DNA of 64,000 bases from Desulfospira joergensenii DSM 10085. Its GTDB lineage: Bacteria > Desulfobacterota > Desulfobacteria > Desulfobacterales > Desulfobacteraceae. Location: the NCBI RefSeq assembly GCF_000420085.1, contig NZ_ATUG01000001.1, forward strand, positions 2,255,223 through 2,319,222, in the 5' to 3' direction. Below, piece by piece: positions 19,216 through 28,263 of this stretch (the stretch's first letter is position 1; each line of letters starts with the position of its first letter). The notes beneath the pieces were generated by a model. It worked only from the letters and a program-made list of their open reading frames with translations. It had not been told where the DNA came from and searched no databases. The position numbers were made by a program, and so were the translations under genes.

Positions 19216-20808
19216 ATGACAGAGCCGAACATCATATTGACAGGATTCATGGCAACCGGAAAAACAACGGTGGGAAAGCTGCTGGCAAAACATCTGGGAT
19301 ATTCCTTTGTGGACACGGACCAGTTGATCGTGGAGCGGTCCGGCATGCCGGTGGCGGAGATCTTTGAGAAAAAAGGGGAGCCGGCTTTCCGGAAAATGGA
19401 ATCCGACCTGGCCGAAGAGCTGGGCAGCAAAGAGGGCCTGGTCGTTTCCACCGGCGGGGGGATGATGCTGGATCCCCAAAATGCATCGGCCTTAAGCCGC
19501 AAGGGTCAGATCTTCTGCCTGGTGGCAACCCCCGAGGAGATCTTTGACCGGGTCTCCAGGGACACCCATGCCAAACGGCCCCTGCTGGAAACCGCCGATC
19601 CCATGCTCCAGGTGACGGAGCTTCTCAAACAGCGGGAAAAGGGGTATGGGCAATTTTCCCAGATGAGGACCTCGGCCAAAACCCCGGATGAAATCACATC
19701 CAACCTGATCGGGATCATAAGGGCAAATCCCGACCTGAGGCTTTCCATTACTGCTTCCGACACCCATTATGACTACATCGTCGGGGGCGGGATCCTGCCC
19801 TTTGTACGGCAGCTGGCCGGGATAAACGGCCCGGTTGCCGTGATCACGGATAAAAACGTGGGCACCCGGTATGCAGAGAGTCTGGGTCATACGGATGCCG
19901 TCATAACCGTTGATCCCGGTCAGCAGAACAAAACCCTTTCAACCGTGGAATCGGTCTGTGAAGAACTGGTACGAAAAGGCTTTGACCGGAGCACTACCAT
20001 TATCGCCCTTGGCGGGTCCGTCATCAGCGGCCTGGCCGGGTTTGTGGCTTCCGTTTACATGCGGGGCGTGGATCTGGTTCAATGCCCCACAAGTCTTCTG
20101 GCCATGGCAGATACCAGCATCGGCGGAAAGGCCGGCATCAACCTGCCCCAGGGCAAGAATCTGATCGGCGCCTTTATACAGCCCAAGGCGGTGATTGCCG
20201 ATGTTGCCACCCTCCGAAGTCTTTCTCCGGAAGAATTTTCCTCGGGCATGGCCGAGGTAATCAAGCATGGTCTGATCGGCGGAAAAGAACTTTTTGAAAG
20301 AATCAAGGCCGGCAATTGGGAATGGGGCAAAGGTTCTTTTCAGCCCTCTTCTTTTACCGGTCTCCAGGATCTGATTGCCCAGGCCATACAGGTGAAGATC
20401 AACATCGTCCAGGAAGATCCCTTTCAAAAGGGGAAACGGGCCCTATTGAACCTGGGCCACACCTTTGCCCATGCCATTGAACAGGCCAGCGGCCATGGAT
20501 TGAGGCACGGAGAGGCGGTGTCCATGGGCCTGATCGCCTCGGTCAATCTATCCTGCCGCCTGGGGCACTGCAAAGAAGATCTCCAGCAGGAAGTGGAAAC
20601 CGTCCTGACCGGATCAGGCCTCCCCGTAAGAATCCCGGCCCGGCTGGATACAAAGAAAATTGTACAGGCCATTCACAGGGATAAAAAGAGAAAGGGAGAA
20701 CAACTCCGGTTTATCCTCATCCGGGATATCGGGGATGTCTTCATTGGGGAAAACGTCCCCAAACCAGAGGTGACGGACACCCTGGAAGATATCAAAGAAA
20801 AGAGCTAG
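19216..20808 (+). CDS. aroKB: Fused shikimate kinase / 3-dehydroquinate synthase
   Basis: A 530-residue bifunctional protein. Residues 1-170 are shikimate kinase: P-loop GFMATGKTT (about 10-18), shikimate-site Asp33/Asp35 in FVDTDQ, and STGGGMM. Residues about 178-530 are dehydroquinate synthase, with SLLAMADTSIGGKAGIN, NLIGAFIQP, EVIKHGLI, NLGHTFAHAIE and HGEAVSMG carrying the metal and substrate ligands. AroK-AroB fusions of this order are known, for example in Thermotoga. The usual GGGVxGD NAD-site motif reads GGSVISG at 266-272, so the conserved third Gly and the Asp are replaced. It ends four bases inside the convergent aroD. Confidence 0.92.
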   Translation: MTEPNIILTGFMATGKTTVGKLLAKHLGYSFVDTDQLIVERSGMPVAEIFEKKGEPAFRKMESDLAEELGSKEGLVVSTGGGMMLDPQNASALSRKGQIFCLVATPEEIFDRVSRDTHAKRPLLETADPMLQVTELLKQREKGYGQFSQMRTSAKTPDEITSNLIGIIRANPDLRLSITASDTHYDYIVGGGILPFVRQLAGINGPVAVITDKNVGTRYAESLGHTDAVITVDPGQQNKTLSTVESVCEELVRKGFDRSTTIIALGGSVISGLAGFVASVYMRGVDLVQCPTSLLAMADTSIGGKAGINLPQGKNLIGAFIQPKAVIADVATLRSLSPEEFSSGMAEVIKHGLIGGKELFERIKAGNWEWGKGSFQPSSFTGLQDLIAQAIQVKINIVQEDPFQKGKRALLNLGHTFAHAIEQASGHGLRHGEAVSMGLIASVNLSCRLGHCKEDLQQEVETVLTGSGLPVRIPARLDTKKIVQAIHRDKKRKGEQLRFILIRDIGDVFIGENVPKPEVTDTLEDIKEKS

Positions 20809-21569
20809 TAGAGGACCGACATGGCCTGTCTGAGATCCTTGATGGGAATCTGACCCGGGGCCGAGACATTTTTTCCAACGGCAAAGGTGATATCGGATCC
20901 GAAGACTCCGCCTGAAATCCTTGAAACAACCCCTTTCTCCCCCATGGACATGGTCACAAGGGGAATATCGACCCGGCCTCTGGCGGCCAGGGTGGCTTCC
21001 ATCAGGGAGAGAACATCTTTGTATTCATTGGGCATGGCTGCCAGCTTGGCAATATCTGCCCCCATTTCTTTTGCCTCGGTCAATTTATCCAGGATAAAAT
21101 CTCTGGGAGGCGTCTTTTTGAAATCGTGACAGGAGAGGATCACCCTGGTATCGGATGCCCTGCCCGCCTTTACCACGGAATCGATAAACTCTTTTCCGCT
21201 GCACAGTTCTATATCCACAATATCGATCAGCCCTGTTTCCATGGCCCCGAGAATCAGATCCAGGCGCTCCTGTTCCGATATGGGCTGGAGACCGCCTTCA
21301 CATTCAATCCGGCAGGTAAAGATCATGGGAATTGGATCAATGATCTCCTGGAGATCTTCCAGGGCCTTGACGCAGTCCTGGATATTGCACACCTTTTCAT
21401 ATCCGTCGATCCGCCACTCCAGAAGATCCGGCTTGAGCAGAATCAGTTCCCGGGCCTGGGTCAGCAGATCGTCCCTGTCCCCGGCCACCATGGGCAGGCA
21501 GATCAGCGGCATTGGGCCGCCGATAAGGGTATTTTTCACTTTCACTTGTTTTTTGCTTTGAACTCTCAT
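20805..21569 (-). CDS. aroD: Type I 3-dehydroquinate dehydratase
   Basis: A 254-residue TIM-barrel enzyme of the shikimate pathway, converting 3-dehydroquinate to 3-dehydroshikimate. Visible are LEWRIDGYE near the N-terminus, the catalytic His in ILSCHDFKKTP, the Schiff-base Lys in ADIAKLAAMP, and the C-terminal SRISGGVFGSDITFA and APGQIP substrate-loop motifs. It converges with aroKB and overlaps it by four bases, so three shikimate steps (AroB, AroD, AroK) lie together but on opposite strands. Confidence 0.93.
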   Translation of the reverse strand: MRVQSKKQVKVKNTLIGGPMPLICLPMVAGDRDDLLTQARELILLKPDLLEWRIDGYEKVCNIQDCVKALEDLQEIIDPIPMIFTCRIECEGGLQPISEQERLDLILGAMETGLIDIVDIELCSGKEFIDSVVKAGRASDTRVILSCHDFKKTPPRDFILDKLTEAKEMGADIAKLAAMPNEYKDVLSLMEATLAARGRVDIPLVTMSMGEKGVVSRISGGVFGSDITFAVGKNVSAPGQIPIKDLRQAMSVLY

Positions 21570-21737
21570 AAATCTATCCTGGTTTAAAACGATTGTCCCT
21601 CATCAAAGCGGCACGCAAATTCCCGGGAACCATCTATAATCCCAAGGCTATACAGGTTAATGTCAAATGTCAATCCGCCCTGATTCCCTCTTAAAAAACG
21701 GATGGTAATGGGGGGGAACCTGCAATCAAGTCTTCCT
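21570..21737 (-). promoter_or_regulatory. aroD upstream region with possible promoter
   Basis: On the minus strand two TTGACA hexamers occur in tandem (21673-21668 and 21666-21661), within a direct repeat of TTGACAT. TATAGC (21652-21647) lies 15 bases after the first. The spacing is short, so promoter assignment is weak. The region also lies downstream of tctA; no terminator hairpin is evident. Confidence 0.3.
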
Positions 21738-23270
21738 CTACGGATTCGTCCCGGTTTCCGGCGGACCCGGTTTCCGGAATCTTGCTTTCAGGGCCGTCCA
21801 CAGGGGCGTCTGGCTGAAAATCATGAAAAAAACGGAAAGGGTCAGCACACAGGTGAGGGGATTGATGAAAAAAGAGAGAAAGAATTCATCCATATTGTCA
21901 CCGCAGGACATGACGGTTCTTCTATACGACATGTCCATGAGGGGACCCAGAATGATCCCCAGAATAATGGGGGCCACCTGGAATCCGAACATCTTGAGGA
22001 AATAGCCGGCCAGGCCGAATCCCAGCATCCAGTAAACATCAATGATACTGTTCTGGATGGTATAGGTGCCCACCACCGAAAGAACCGTAATGACGGGGAT
22101 AAGGATGCCCCTGGGCAGTTCCACCATCTTGGCAAAAATCCGGATCCCGGTGAGTCCGAAGATCACCATGAAGATATTGGACAGGCAGAGATTGCCCACG
22201 GTGAACCAGAACAGGTGGGGGGTTTCGAGCATGAGCATGGGGCCGGGCTTGAGACCGTGGATGTAAAGGGCGCCGATCATCACGGCCGTGACCGCATCCC
22301 CGGGAATCCCCAGGGTCAGCATGGGGATATAGGCCCCGCCGATGGCTGCATTATTGGCGGACTCCGGGGCGATAAGCCCCTCATAGGCCCCTTTTCCAAA
22401 GGGGCGGGATGGTTTTTTCACCGTGCGTTTGGCATGGTCATAGGCCATGAGGGCGGCAATATCCCCGCCGGTTCCGGGCAGGGCACCGATGATGACCCCG
22501 ATGAAGGAGGTCCGGATGGAAAGGGGGAGATACTTGAGAATCACGGACCAGGAAGGAATGATTTTATCCACATTCTGCTTCACAGGCTTGAGATTCAGCA
22601 TGTGAAGCTGGTACAGGGACTCGGATATACCGAACAATCCGATCATGGCAATGACATAATGGATTCCCCCGAGCAGGGCCACGGTGCCGAAGGTGAACCG
22701 GCCTTCGGCGGTCATGGGATCCATGCCCACCATGCCCAGGGTCACGCCCAGGGCACCGGCAAAAATCCCCTTTGCCATGGAGTCTCCGGACAGGCCGCCC
22801 ACGAGCAGAAGTCCCATGGCGGCCAGAAGAAGATAGTCCCTGGGGGCAAACTGCAGGGCAAACTCCGACACCAGGGGGGCGGCAACGGCCAAGACAAGAA
22901 CGCCGATCATCCCGCCCACAAGGGAAATAAGGGTGCTCACCCCGATGGCCGCCCCGGCCTCCCCCCGTTCTGCCAGGGGATATCCGTCAAAGCTGGTGGC
23001 AATGGCTGCGGGGGCTCCCGGGATATTGAGCAGGATGGCGGACCGGGACCCGCCGTAAACGCCTCCGCAGAATACGCCGACCATGAGTGCCAGGGCATTA
23101 TTGACTTCCCATGAAAAGGTAAAGGAAATGAGAATCGAGACCGCCATGGTGACGGAAAGGCCCGGAATTGCGCCCACATAGACCCCTCCCAGGGTGCCCA
23201 GAGCGGTCAGCCCGAGCAGGGAAGGATCCAGCCAGGCCATGAAAAAATGGGAAAGATTTGAAGGGTCCAT
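21738..23270 (-). CDS. tctA: Tripartite tricarboxylate transporter, large permease TctA
   Basis: A 510-residue, very hydrophobic protein with about twelve membrane segments. The two family signature loops are present: GAIPGLSVTMA near residue 32 and GALPGTGGDIAALMAYDHAKR in the middle, in the inverted-repeat arrangement of TctA. It is the main channel of an ion-driven carboxylate importer working with TctB and the periplasmic TctC. It starts 14 bases after tctB. The family imports citrate and other tri- or dicarboxylates, or in many paralogues unrelated acids; the substrate is not evident. Confidence 0.92.
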   Translation of the reverse strand: MDPSNLSHFFMAWLDPSLLGLTALGTLGGVYVGAIPGLSVTMAVSILISFTFSWEVNNALALMVGVFCGGVYGGSRSAILLNIPGAPAAIATSFDGYPLAERGEAGAAIGVSTLISLVGGMIGVLVLAVAAPLVSEFALQFAPRDYLLLAAMGLLLVGGLSGDSMAKGIFAGALGVTLGMVGMDPMTAEGRFTFGTVALLGGIHYVIAMIGLFGISESLYQLHMLNLKPVKQNVDKIIPSWSVILKYLPLSIRTSFIGVIIGALPGTGGDIAALMAYDHAKRTVKKPSRPFGKGAYEGLIAPESANNAAIGGAYIPMLTLGIPGDAVTAVMIGALYIHGLKPGPMLMLETPHLFWFTVGNLCLSNIFMVIFGLTGIRIFAKMVELPRGILIPVITVLSVVGTYTIQNSIIDVYWMLGFGLAGYFLKMFGFQVAPIILGIILGPLMDMSYRRTVMSCGDNMDEFFLSFFINPLTCVLTLSVFFMIFSQTPLWTALKARFRKPGPPETGTNP

Positions 23271-23284
23271 GGGATTTTATCCTT

Positions 23285-23755
23285 TCAGGGCAGAACAACG
23301 CGGAACAGATAGTGAAATACGAGGTAGATGATGCCGATGGTCAGGCCGGAAATCAAAAGAGATTTCCCCGGACTGCTCCCTCTTAGAAAAATCATGGCCA
23401 GGGCCAGGAATCCAAAGGAAGCGGGCAGAAAGGTCAAGGGAACGATTAAAAACATGTAAAGGATGACCAGGCCCGTATACATCAGGAAAACCGGGGGAAC
23501 TACGGCCTTGGCTGCCCCTTGAACTTCATCCTTCAGGCTTTGTGTCCCGTCCTTTTTCCCCCCCAATGACCGGCCCCCTATCCAAACAACGGAAACCAGC
23601 ATCACCGCGGATGAAAACATGGGAAACGCCCCGGGGGAACTGGCCGATGAAAAACCGGAAATCCGGCAGGCCAGAATCAGGGTGACAAGGCTGAAAACCA
23701 GCAGCATCCAGATGAAACTTGTTTCACCCGGAATCAGTTTGGGTCTCTTTTTCAT
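23285..23755 (-). CDS. tctB: Tripartite tricarboxylate transporter, small permease TctB
   Basis: About 156 residues with four hydrophobic helices, as usual for TctB. The ATG at 23755 (MKKRPKL) is preferred over an in-frame ATG at 23785 because AGGG lies eight bases before it; the longer form would place its start in a stable hairpin. The sequence is weakly conserved in this family and the call rests on size, topology and position between tctC and tctA. Confidence 0.85.
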   Translation of the reverse strand: MKKRPKLIPGETSFIWMLLVFSLVTLILACRISGFSSASSPGAFPMFSSAVMLVSVVWIGGRSLGGKKDGTQSLKDEVQGAAKAVVPPVFLMYTGLVILYMFLIVPLTFLPASFGFLALAMIFLRGSSPGKSLLISGLTIGIIYLVFHYLFRVVLP

Positions 23756-23774
23756 TGCATGATCCCTTACACCT

Positions 23775-23796
23775 CCCCCCGGCAAAAGCCGGGGGG
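23775..23796 (-). other. tctC-tctB intercistronic hairpin near the tctB ribosome site
   Basis: CCCCCCGGC (23775-23783) and GCCGGGGGG (23788-23796) form a perfect 9-bp, very GC-rich stem with a 4-base loop. On the mRNA the 3' side of the stem lies directly before AGGTG and the tctB start, so it could limit tctB translation or protect tctC mRNA from 3' decay. No T-run follows. Confidence 0.6.
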
Positions 23797-23802
23797 CCGG
23801 TA

Positions 23803-23852
23803 TGAAAAAACAAAATCCCCAGGGCCTGCCCCGATAAAGCAGAAGGCCCCGG
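23803..23852 (-). terminator. Leaky terminator directly after tctC
   Basis: On the minus strand CCGGGGCCT (23852-23844) pairs with AGGCCCTGG (23827-23819), including one G-U pair, around a 16-base loop. It is followed by GGATTTTGTTTTTTC. It starts five bases after the tctC stop. Partial termination here would make more binding protein than membrane subunits. Confidence 0.6.
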
Positions 23853-23856
23853 CATG

Positions 23857-24858
23857 TTAAGGTTTGGGAATGCCTAAATCCTCGGGAGACACCTTGGTTG
23901 CATTGGCTTCATGGAGCAGCCATGTGGTGACGGACTGCCAGTGTGTAAGAAATTTATCCGCCTCCTCGCCGTGAATGTTCATTGTAACGGCACTGATGTT
24001 TTCGATAAATTGTTTAAACTTGGGATCATCCGCCCCTTTTTTAAAGGCCTCCACCAGTTTGGCCTTGGCCGCCTCAGGCACGTCTCTCTTACACCATACA
24101 CCGTAAAATGGGCCCCAGGGCAGGTATTTTTTAAATACCGGAAAGTCATCAACGATCAGAGGAATATCCTCAAGCCCGGCAACTTTTGTATCCGATACAA
24201 GGGCAAGGGCTTTGAGGCGTCCTGCACGGATATGTTCCCTGGCCGCACCCAGGGCAACGGGAAAGAAATCCACATGACCGCCAAGGGTAGCGGTAATGCC
24301 TGGGCCGTCACCGTCAAAGGGAACGGTTCTCACATCAAAGCCGGTAGCGCTTCTGAGCATGGCGCTGACCGTAAAGGGCAGGCCGCCGGGGCCGGTGGAC
24401 CCCATTTTAATTTTTCCCGGATTTTTTGCCGCATCATCAACAAGCTCTTTAAAAGAGTTCCAGGGTGTTTTGTTGTTGGCAACGATAACAACGAGCCCCC
24501 TGGCCAGGACGTTGACAGGATAGAAATCCTTGTAATCCAGCTTGGACAATTTCAAAATCCCGTAGAGCTGGGGGTTTTCCGCTCCATACAAGAGGGTATA
24601 TCCGTCCGAGGGGCGGGAATAGACATATTGGGTGGAAATGGCCCCTGTTCCGCCGGGCTTGTTGATCAGCACCACCTGTTTGCCCAGATAGGGTTCAGCC
24701 AGAGGGGTGATGGCCCGGGTGGCGTTGTCCGTTCCCCCGCCGGCCCCCCACATGATGATCCCCTGGATATCCTTGGAAGGGAAATCTGCCGCAATGGCCT
24801 GGAAACCGGTGAAAGAGACCAGGAAGAGTGCAAAGAGTGCAAAATAAATTTTTTTCAT
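23857..24858 (-). CDS. tctC: Tripartite tricarboxylate transporter receptor TctC
   Basis: A 333-residue periplasmic binding protein with a Sec signal (FALFALFLVSFTGFQAIA, cut near residue 22). The Bug/TctC fold signature is visible: IIMWGAGGGTDNATRAI replaces the usual PFxPGGxxD loop, and VINKPGGTGAISTQYVYS matches the ligand loop. It captures an organic acid for TctAB. AAAAGGAAAAAAC precedes the ATG. It is the first transporter gene on the minus strand, 33 bases after a small acidic protein gene. Confidence 0.9.
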   Translation of the reverse strand: MKKIYFALFALFLVSFTGFQAIAADFPSKDIQGIIMWGAGGGTDNATRAITPLAEPYLGKQVVLINKPGGTGAISTQYVYSRPSDGYTLLYGAENPQLYGILKLSKLDYKDFYPVNVLARGLVVIVANNKTPWNSFKELVDDAAKNPGKIKMGSTGPGGLPFTVSAMLRSATGFDVRTVPFDGDGPGITATLGGHVDFFPVALGAAREHIRAGRLKALALVSDTKVAGLEDIPLIVDDFPVFKKYLPWGPFYGVWCKRDVPEAAKAKLVEAFKKGADDPKFKQFIENISAVTMNIHGEEADKFLTHWQSVTTWLLHEANATKVSPEDLGIPKP

Positions 24859-24891
24859 GTTTTTTCCTTTTGGTTTGAAAAGATTGAAAAA

Positions 24892-25230
24892 TCAAGGAAA
24901 ATTTTCATTCGAAATCCATATAAAATTTTTCCTGACTATTTTGTTTCCCGTTCTTTTACTATAAATCCTCCCAAAAAAAAACCCATGCTGGCCTGCCTGC
25001 CCGTCAGAGGCTGAAGCTTCCGTCTCCTCTGTTTCTCCGATCTCCGCTTCTGAATCTTCAGTTTCGCTTTCCATCAGGGCATAGGCTTCTTCGGAGATCT
25101 CTGCAGAGTCTTCGCTTACTGTGGTTGAGGTCTCTTCCTGGTCGCTATTTGTCTCCACAGATGTAGTCGTATTTACAGTGAACGCCTGATCAATGGTAAG
25201 ATTAGAGTATGATGATACGGAAATCGACAT
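24892..25230 (-). CDS. Small acidic protein of unknown function
   Basis: 112 residues with a strong AAAGGAG nine bases before the ATG. The middle is Glu/Ser/Thr-rich and includes DSAEISEEAYALMES, resembling the short D-x-V/A-x-I-S-x-E-A motif seen in many uncharacterised delta-proteobacterial small proteins and near FlgM-type sequences. The C-terminal 25 residues are suddenly basic. They follow a run of nine T residues; removing one T gives a shorter Gly/Phe-rich ending, so a slippage or sequencing ambiguity is possible. It precedes tctC but need not be functionally related. Confidence 0.6.
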   Translation of the reverse strand: MSISVSSYSNLTIDQAFTVNTTTSVETNSDQEETSTTVSEDSAEISEEAYALMESETEDSEAEIGETEETEASASDGQAGQHGFFFGRIYSKRTGNKIVRKNFIWISNENFP

Positions 25231-25607
25231 GATGTTTCTCCTTTCTGGTTTGAATTTACACTCATCAATCGCTATAGGATTCCTGTCTTAACCATTAAGA
25301 AAAACGGCAAAACTCCATAATTGCTACACATTTTAATTTGCATGTACCATGGTCAGATATAGCAACAGCCGCCACAAAAGCACCATTCAAGTTTAAAAAT
25401 TAAAATTCAACAAGTATGGTCGTATCCCAGACCCGATCTGAGCCATATTTCAAGTTCTTGATAATCTTTTGTGCTTTGCTTGACAAAAAGGAAGTTTCTA
25501 TCATGAGATAATTATTTTATAGACCCTTATCCATCTGGACAAAAACAACTATAAACCGTCTTGAACATGACTTGGGCCTAGGACCTGTCTTTTAACCGGG
25601 CCGATTC
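25231..25607. other. Non-coding region between two small leftward genes
   Basis: An AT-rich stretch with no supported gene. It should hold the promoter of the small acidic protein on the minus strand, but no clear -35/-10 or sigma-54 box was found there. A TTGACA (near 25479) points rightward without an associated gene. Confidence 0.4.
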
Positions 25608-25955
25608 TTAAATCCGGTCAAGGATCCGATCCGCCATGAAGATTGTTTCAGCAATGACAGCAGGCTTCCTATGCCGGCCCTCGGTTATCCGGCATTTTGC
25701 TTTCACCCCGGTCACCCTTGCTGAAACCCCCATTCCGGCATCTGTCAACAATGCAATGATCTTTCCTACCCAAGTGCTATCGTCAGGTGCATTGACTTTA
25801 AAGGCGGAAATATCAAATACACCTGAAAATCCTTTGGACACTCCATACACCTGGGACTCAAGTTCTTTGAAGATCTGTTCCGCCTCCCCAGGCTCAATGG
25901 TACCGAGCTTCAGATATACTCTGTTTTTTCTATGATCGACTTTAATTCTATACAT
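25608..25955 (-). CDS. STAS-like small protein, function unknown
   Basis: 115 residues with alternating beta and helix pattern. GVFDISAFKVNAPDDSTWVGKIIALLTDAGMGVSARV resembles the core of SpoIIAA/STAS-like domains, where an Asp/Ser region begins the phosphorylatable helix, but the match is weak. It begins 39 bases after the chemoreceptor stop on the same strand and is probably co-transcribed with it behind the c-di-GMP riboswitch, which suggests a regulatory or chemosensory partner role. Confidence 0.6.
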   Translation of the reverse strand: MYRIKVDHRKNRVYLKLGTIEPGEAEQIFKELESQVYGVSKGFSGVFDISAFKVNAPDDSTWVGKIIALLTDAGMGVSARVTGVKAKCRITEGRHRKPAVIAETIFMADRILDRI

Positions 25956-25994
25956 GATTTTATCATACCTGCCGGCGATATCCGTCTAGGCACC

Positions 25995-27977
25995 CTAAAT
26001 CTTGAACAGATGGACAGTAGACTTGAGTGTTTTTGATAATTTATTTAGATCTTCAGCATTACGCTTAATCTGCGAGCCGGTTCCGGATATCTCAGAAGAG
26101 GACTGGTTCACACTGGCAATATCCTGGGAAATCTGGTTGGAGACGCTTGAACTCTGAGTCACATTTTCAGTAACATCCACGATCTCCCGGGCAGCCTGGC
26201 TTACATTTTCAGCGATCTCTTTTGTTGTAACAGATTGTTCTTCAACTACGGCCGCGACACTGTCAATCATCTCGTTTACATCGGTGATTGCCCTTGTAAT
26301 TTCTTCAATTTCATCAACCGCTTCCTGGGTGGAACTCTGAATACTTTTTATTTGATTTCTAATTTCCAAGGTTGCCCCTGCTGTTTGTTGCGCAAGACTT
26401 TTGATCTCACCTGCGACAACGGCAAACCCCTTACCAGCCTCTCCTGCACGGGCTGCTTCGATGGTGGCATTTAATGCCAGCAGATTGGTCTGTTCCGATA
26501 TGTCATTAATGGTATCCACTATCTTTCCAATCTCGTTGGAAGACTTGCTTAAGAAACTGATTTTCTCAGAGGCGTTTTTTGTTTTAGCAACGGTTTCATT
26601 GCTTGTTGTGCTGGTTCTTTCCGTATGTTTTGCGACCTCATTAATGGTTGAGGTCATCTCTTCCGCAGCAGAGGAGATCATGCTGATATTTGAGGAAGAT
26701 TGTTCGGCTGCCGAAACAACAGAGGCCATTACCGAACTCATCTCTTCAGATGCAGATGCGGCATTGCTTGAATTGACAGACATCTGTTGGATGCTCTCGG
26801 ACATCTGTTCTGAAATGGTCAAAAATCCTGTTGAGGACTGCTCCAGTATAATGGCATCTTTTGAAATTCCTCCAATTATACTCTGCAACTTTTCAACAAA
26901 GGTATTGAACCAGCCGGCCAGTATCCCTATTTCATCCTTATTCTTAACCTCAATTCTCTGTGTCAAATCACCTTCCCCGCTGGCAATGGCCTCCATATTT
27001 TTTGCAACAGCATTAATCGGGCGGACAACACTTCTGTTGATAAAATAAATAATTCCCAGAATAAACCCCAAAAAGACCGCAAACAGTGCGCCAAAGAGTG
27101 TAAAAATCAAATTCCTGATCGAATTGACTTGTTTCAAGGCAATGTCAGTCTTAACCCCGAGCAGATAAAGACCCGTCTTGGTATCGGAAAACCCCTTAAA
27201 AGCACCTTTAAAGCTCAGGTAACTGTCATCCTTGAAATATCCTGATTTAAGAATACGGTTGAAGATGCCGGGCTGCTGGATATATTTGTAAAATTCCGGA
27301 TCAACATCTTTCTGATTCAAAATATAATTGGCAAATTTGGGCTTATCTTTCATGCCCTTGGCAATATTCAAAAAAGCATCTTCCATGAAATAAATAAAAT
27401 CAATATTATAAGGCTTTAACGTCCTTTTGATGGAGTTAAGACCGCCCTCAAAATCGGCAATACCGAGAAATCTTTGGCCGTCAAGAACCGGGAAAAGCCC
27501 TTTGAGCCTAAGCCCTTTAGATGACATCTCCATGGCAACAAAGGATTTTCCCGTTGATTTAACCTGGGCATACCCTTTGGAATACGTCAGTTCTTCCCCG
27601 AACCTATCCGGGGCCCAGGATTTATAAAAGGATTTTAAATCCGTATCGATCAGGTGAATCTGTACGTTTTTGAACCCTGTATTTTTTTTAAAAACATCAC
27701 CGAGCTGTTTTAACAGTCTGTTGGCCCTTTCCCTATTATTCTCTTGAAACGCTTTTTTAACTTCTAAGTTATTCGCGACCTGAAGGGCATTGGTCTGCCA
27801 GACCTTCTTTTTAGCCTCCATTGCCACTTCAAAATTCTGGCGGGCCGATTGAACCACTTCATTGATCTGAGCCTGTTTAATATTTTTGTAATAGAAAAAA
27901 GTGGCGACAAGACTGGCACAGAAAATTACTACAAACCCTGTGCCGCTAATGATTAATAGTTTCGCTTTCAATTTCAT
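25995..27977 (-). CDS. Methyl-accepting chemotaxis protein with large Cache-type sensor
   Basis: 660 residues. GGAGG lies nine bases before the ATG. First membrane helix about 7-30. The periplasmic region (about 31-300) contains [22 protein letters not shown] and [14 protein letters not shown], typical of dCache_3-like double sensory domains. Second membrane helix about 305-330, then HAMP with [17 protein letters not shown]. The signalling domain has [20 protein letters not shown] at the tip. It ends TVHLFKI without a CheR tether. The upstream RNA carries a candidate c-di-GMP-I riboswitch, so receptor synthesis probably follows second-messenger levels. Confidence 0.9.
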   Translation of the reverse strand: MKLKAKLLIISGTGFVVIFCASLVATFFYYKNIKQAQINEVVQSARQNFEVAMEAKKKVWQTNALQVANNLEVKKAFQENNRERANRLLKQLGDVFKKNTGFKNVQIHLIDTDLKSFYKSWAPDRFGEELTYSKGYAQVKSTGKSFVAMEMSSKGLRLKGLFPVLDGQRFLGIADFEGGLNSIKRTLKPYNIDFIYFMEDAFLNIAKGMKDKPKFANYILNQKDVDPEFYKYIQQPGIFNRILKSGYFKDDSYLSFKGAFKGFSDTKTGLYLLGVKTDIALKQVNSIRNLIFTLFGALFAVFLGFILGIIYFINRSVVRPINAVAKNMEAIASGEGDLTQRIEVKNKDEIGILAGWFNTFVEKLQSIIGGISKDAIILEQSSTGFLTISEQMSESIQQMSVNSSNAASASEEMSSVMASVVSAAEQSSSNISMISSAAEEMTSTINEVAKHTERTSTTSNETVAKTKNASEKISFLSKSSNEIGKIVDTINDISEQTNLLALNATIEAARAGEAGKGFAVVAGEIKSLAQQTAGATLEIRNQIKSIQSSTQEAVDEIEEITRAITDVNEMIDSVAAVVEEQSVTTKEIAENVSQAAREIVDVTENVTQSSSVSNQISQDIASVNQSSSEISGTGSQIKRNAEDLNKLSKTLKSTVHLFKI

Positions 27978-28173
27978 ATTTTAAATCCTCCACAACAAAC
28001 CCTGTTTCAGCACGAATGGCACGCTTCCGGCAAAGGGTCTGTCAAATTTTTACATAATATATTCAATAAGTTTTACAAAAATCGTATGCCTGTTTTTTTT
28101 CTATCTATTTGGTTCGAAAAAACAAGTATACGAAAACCAACCAATATCAAACCGGCTATTCAGGTCAGATAAT

Positions 28174-28216
28174 GGCGACATTCACAGGGGGGATGTCGCC
28201 CCCCTGATTTTTTTCT
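28174..28216. other. Two mutually exclusive hairpins in the chemoreceptor leader
   Basis: Hairpin one: CAGGGGGG (28185-28192) with CCCCCCTG (28199-28206), followed on the plus strand by seven T residues (28208-28214), so it resembles a rightward terminator. Hairpin two: GGCGACA (28174-28180) with TGTCGCC (28194-28200). The arms overlap, so only one can form at a time. On the minus strand both lie in the untranslated leader of the chemoreceptor mRNA. Confidence 0.5.
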
Positions 28217-28263
28217 TTATGCACAAACTGTGAGGCAAACGAGGAGGAAATGATGAACTTCAT

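Noticed and set aside
21702-23114. 470-codon plus-strand frame opposite tctA
   Set aside because: His/Gly/Asp-rich antisense shadow of the strongly supported TctA permease, caused by third-position GC bias.
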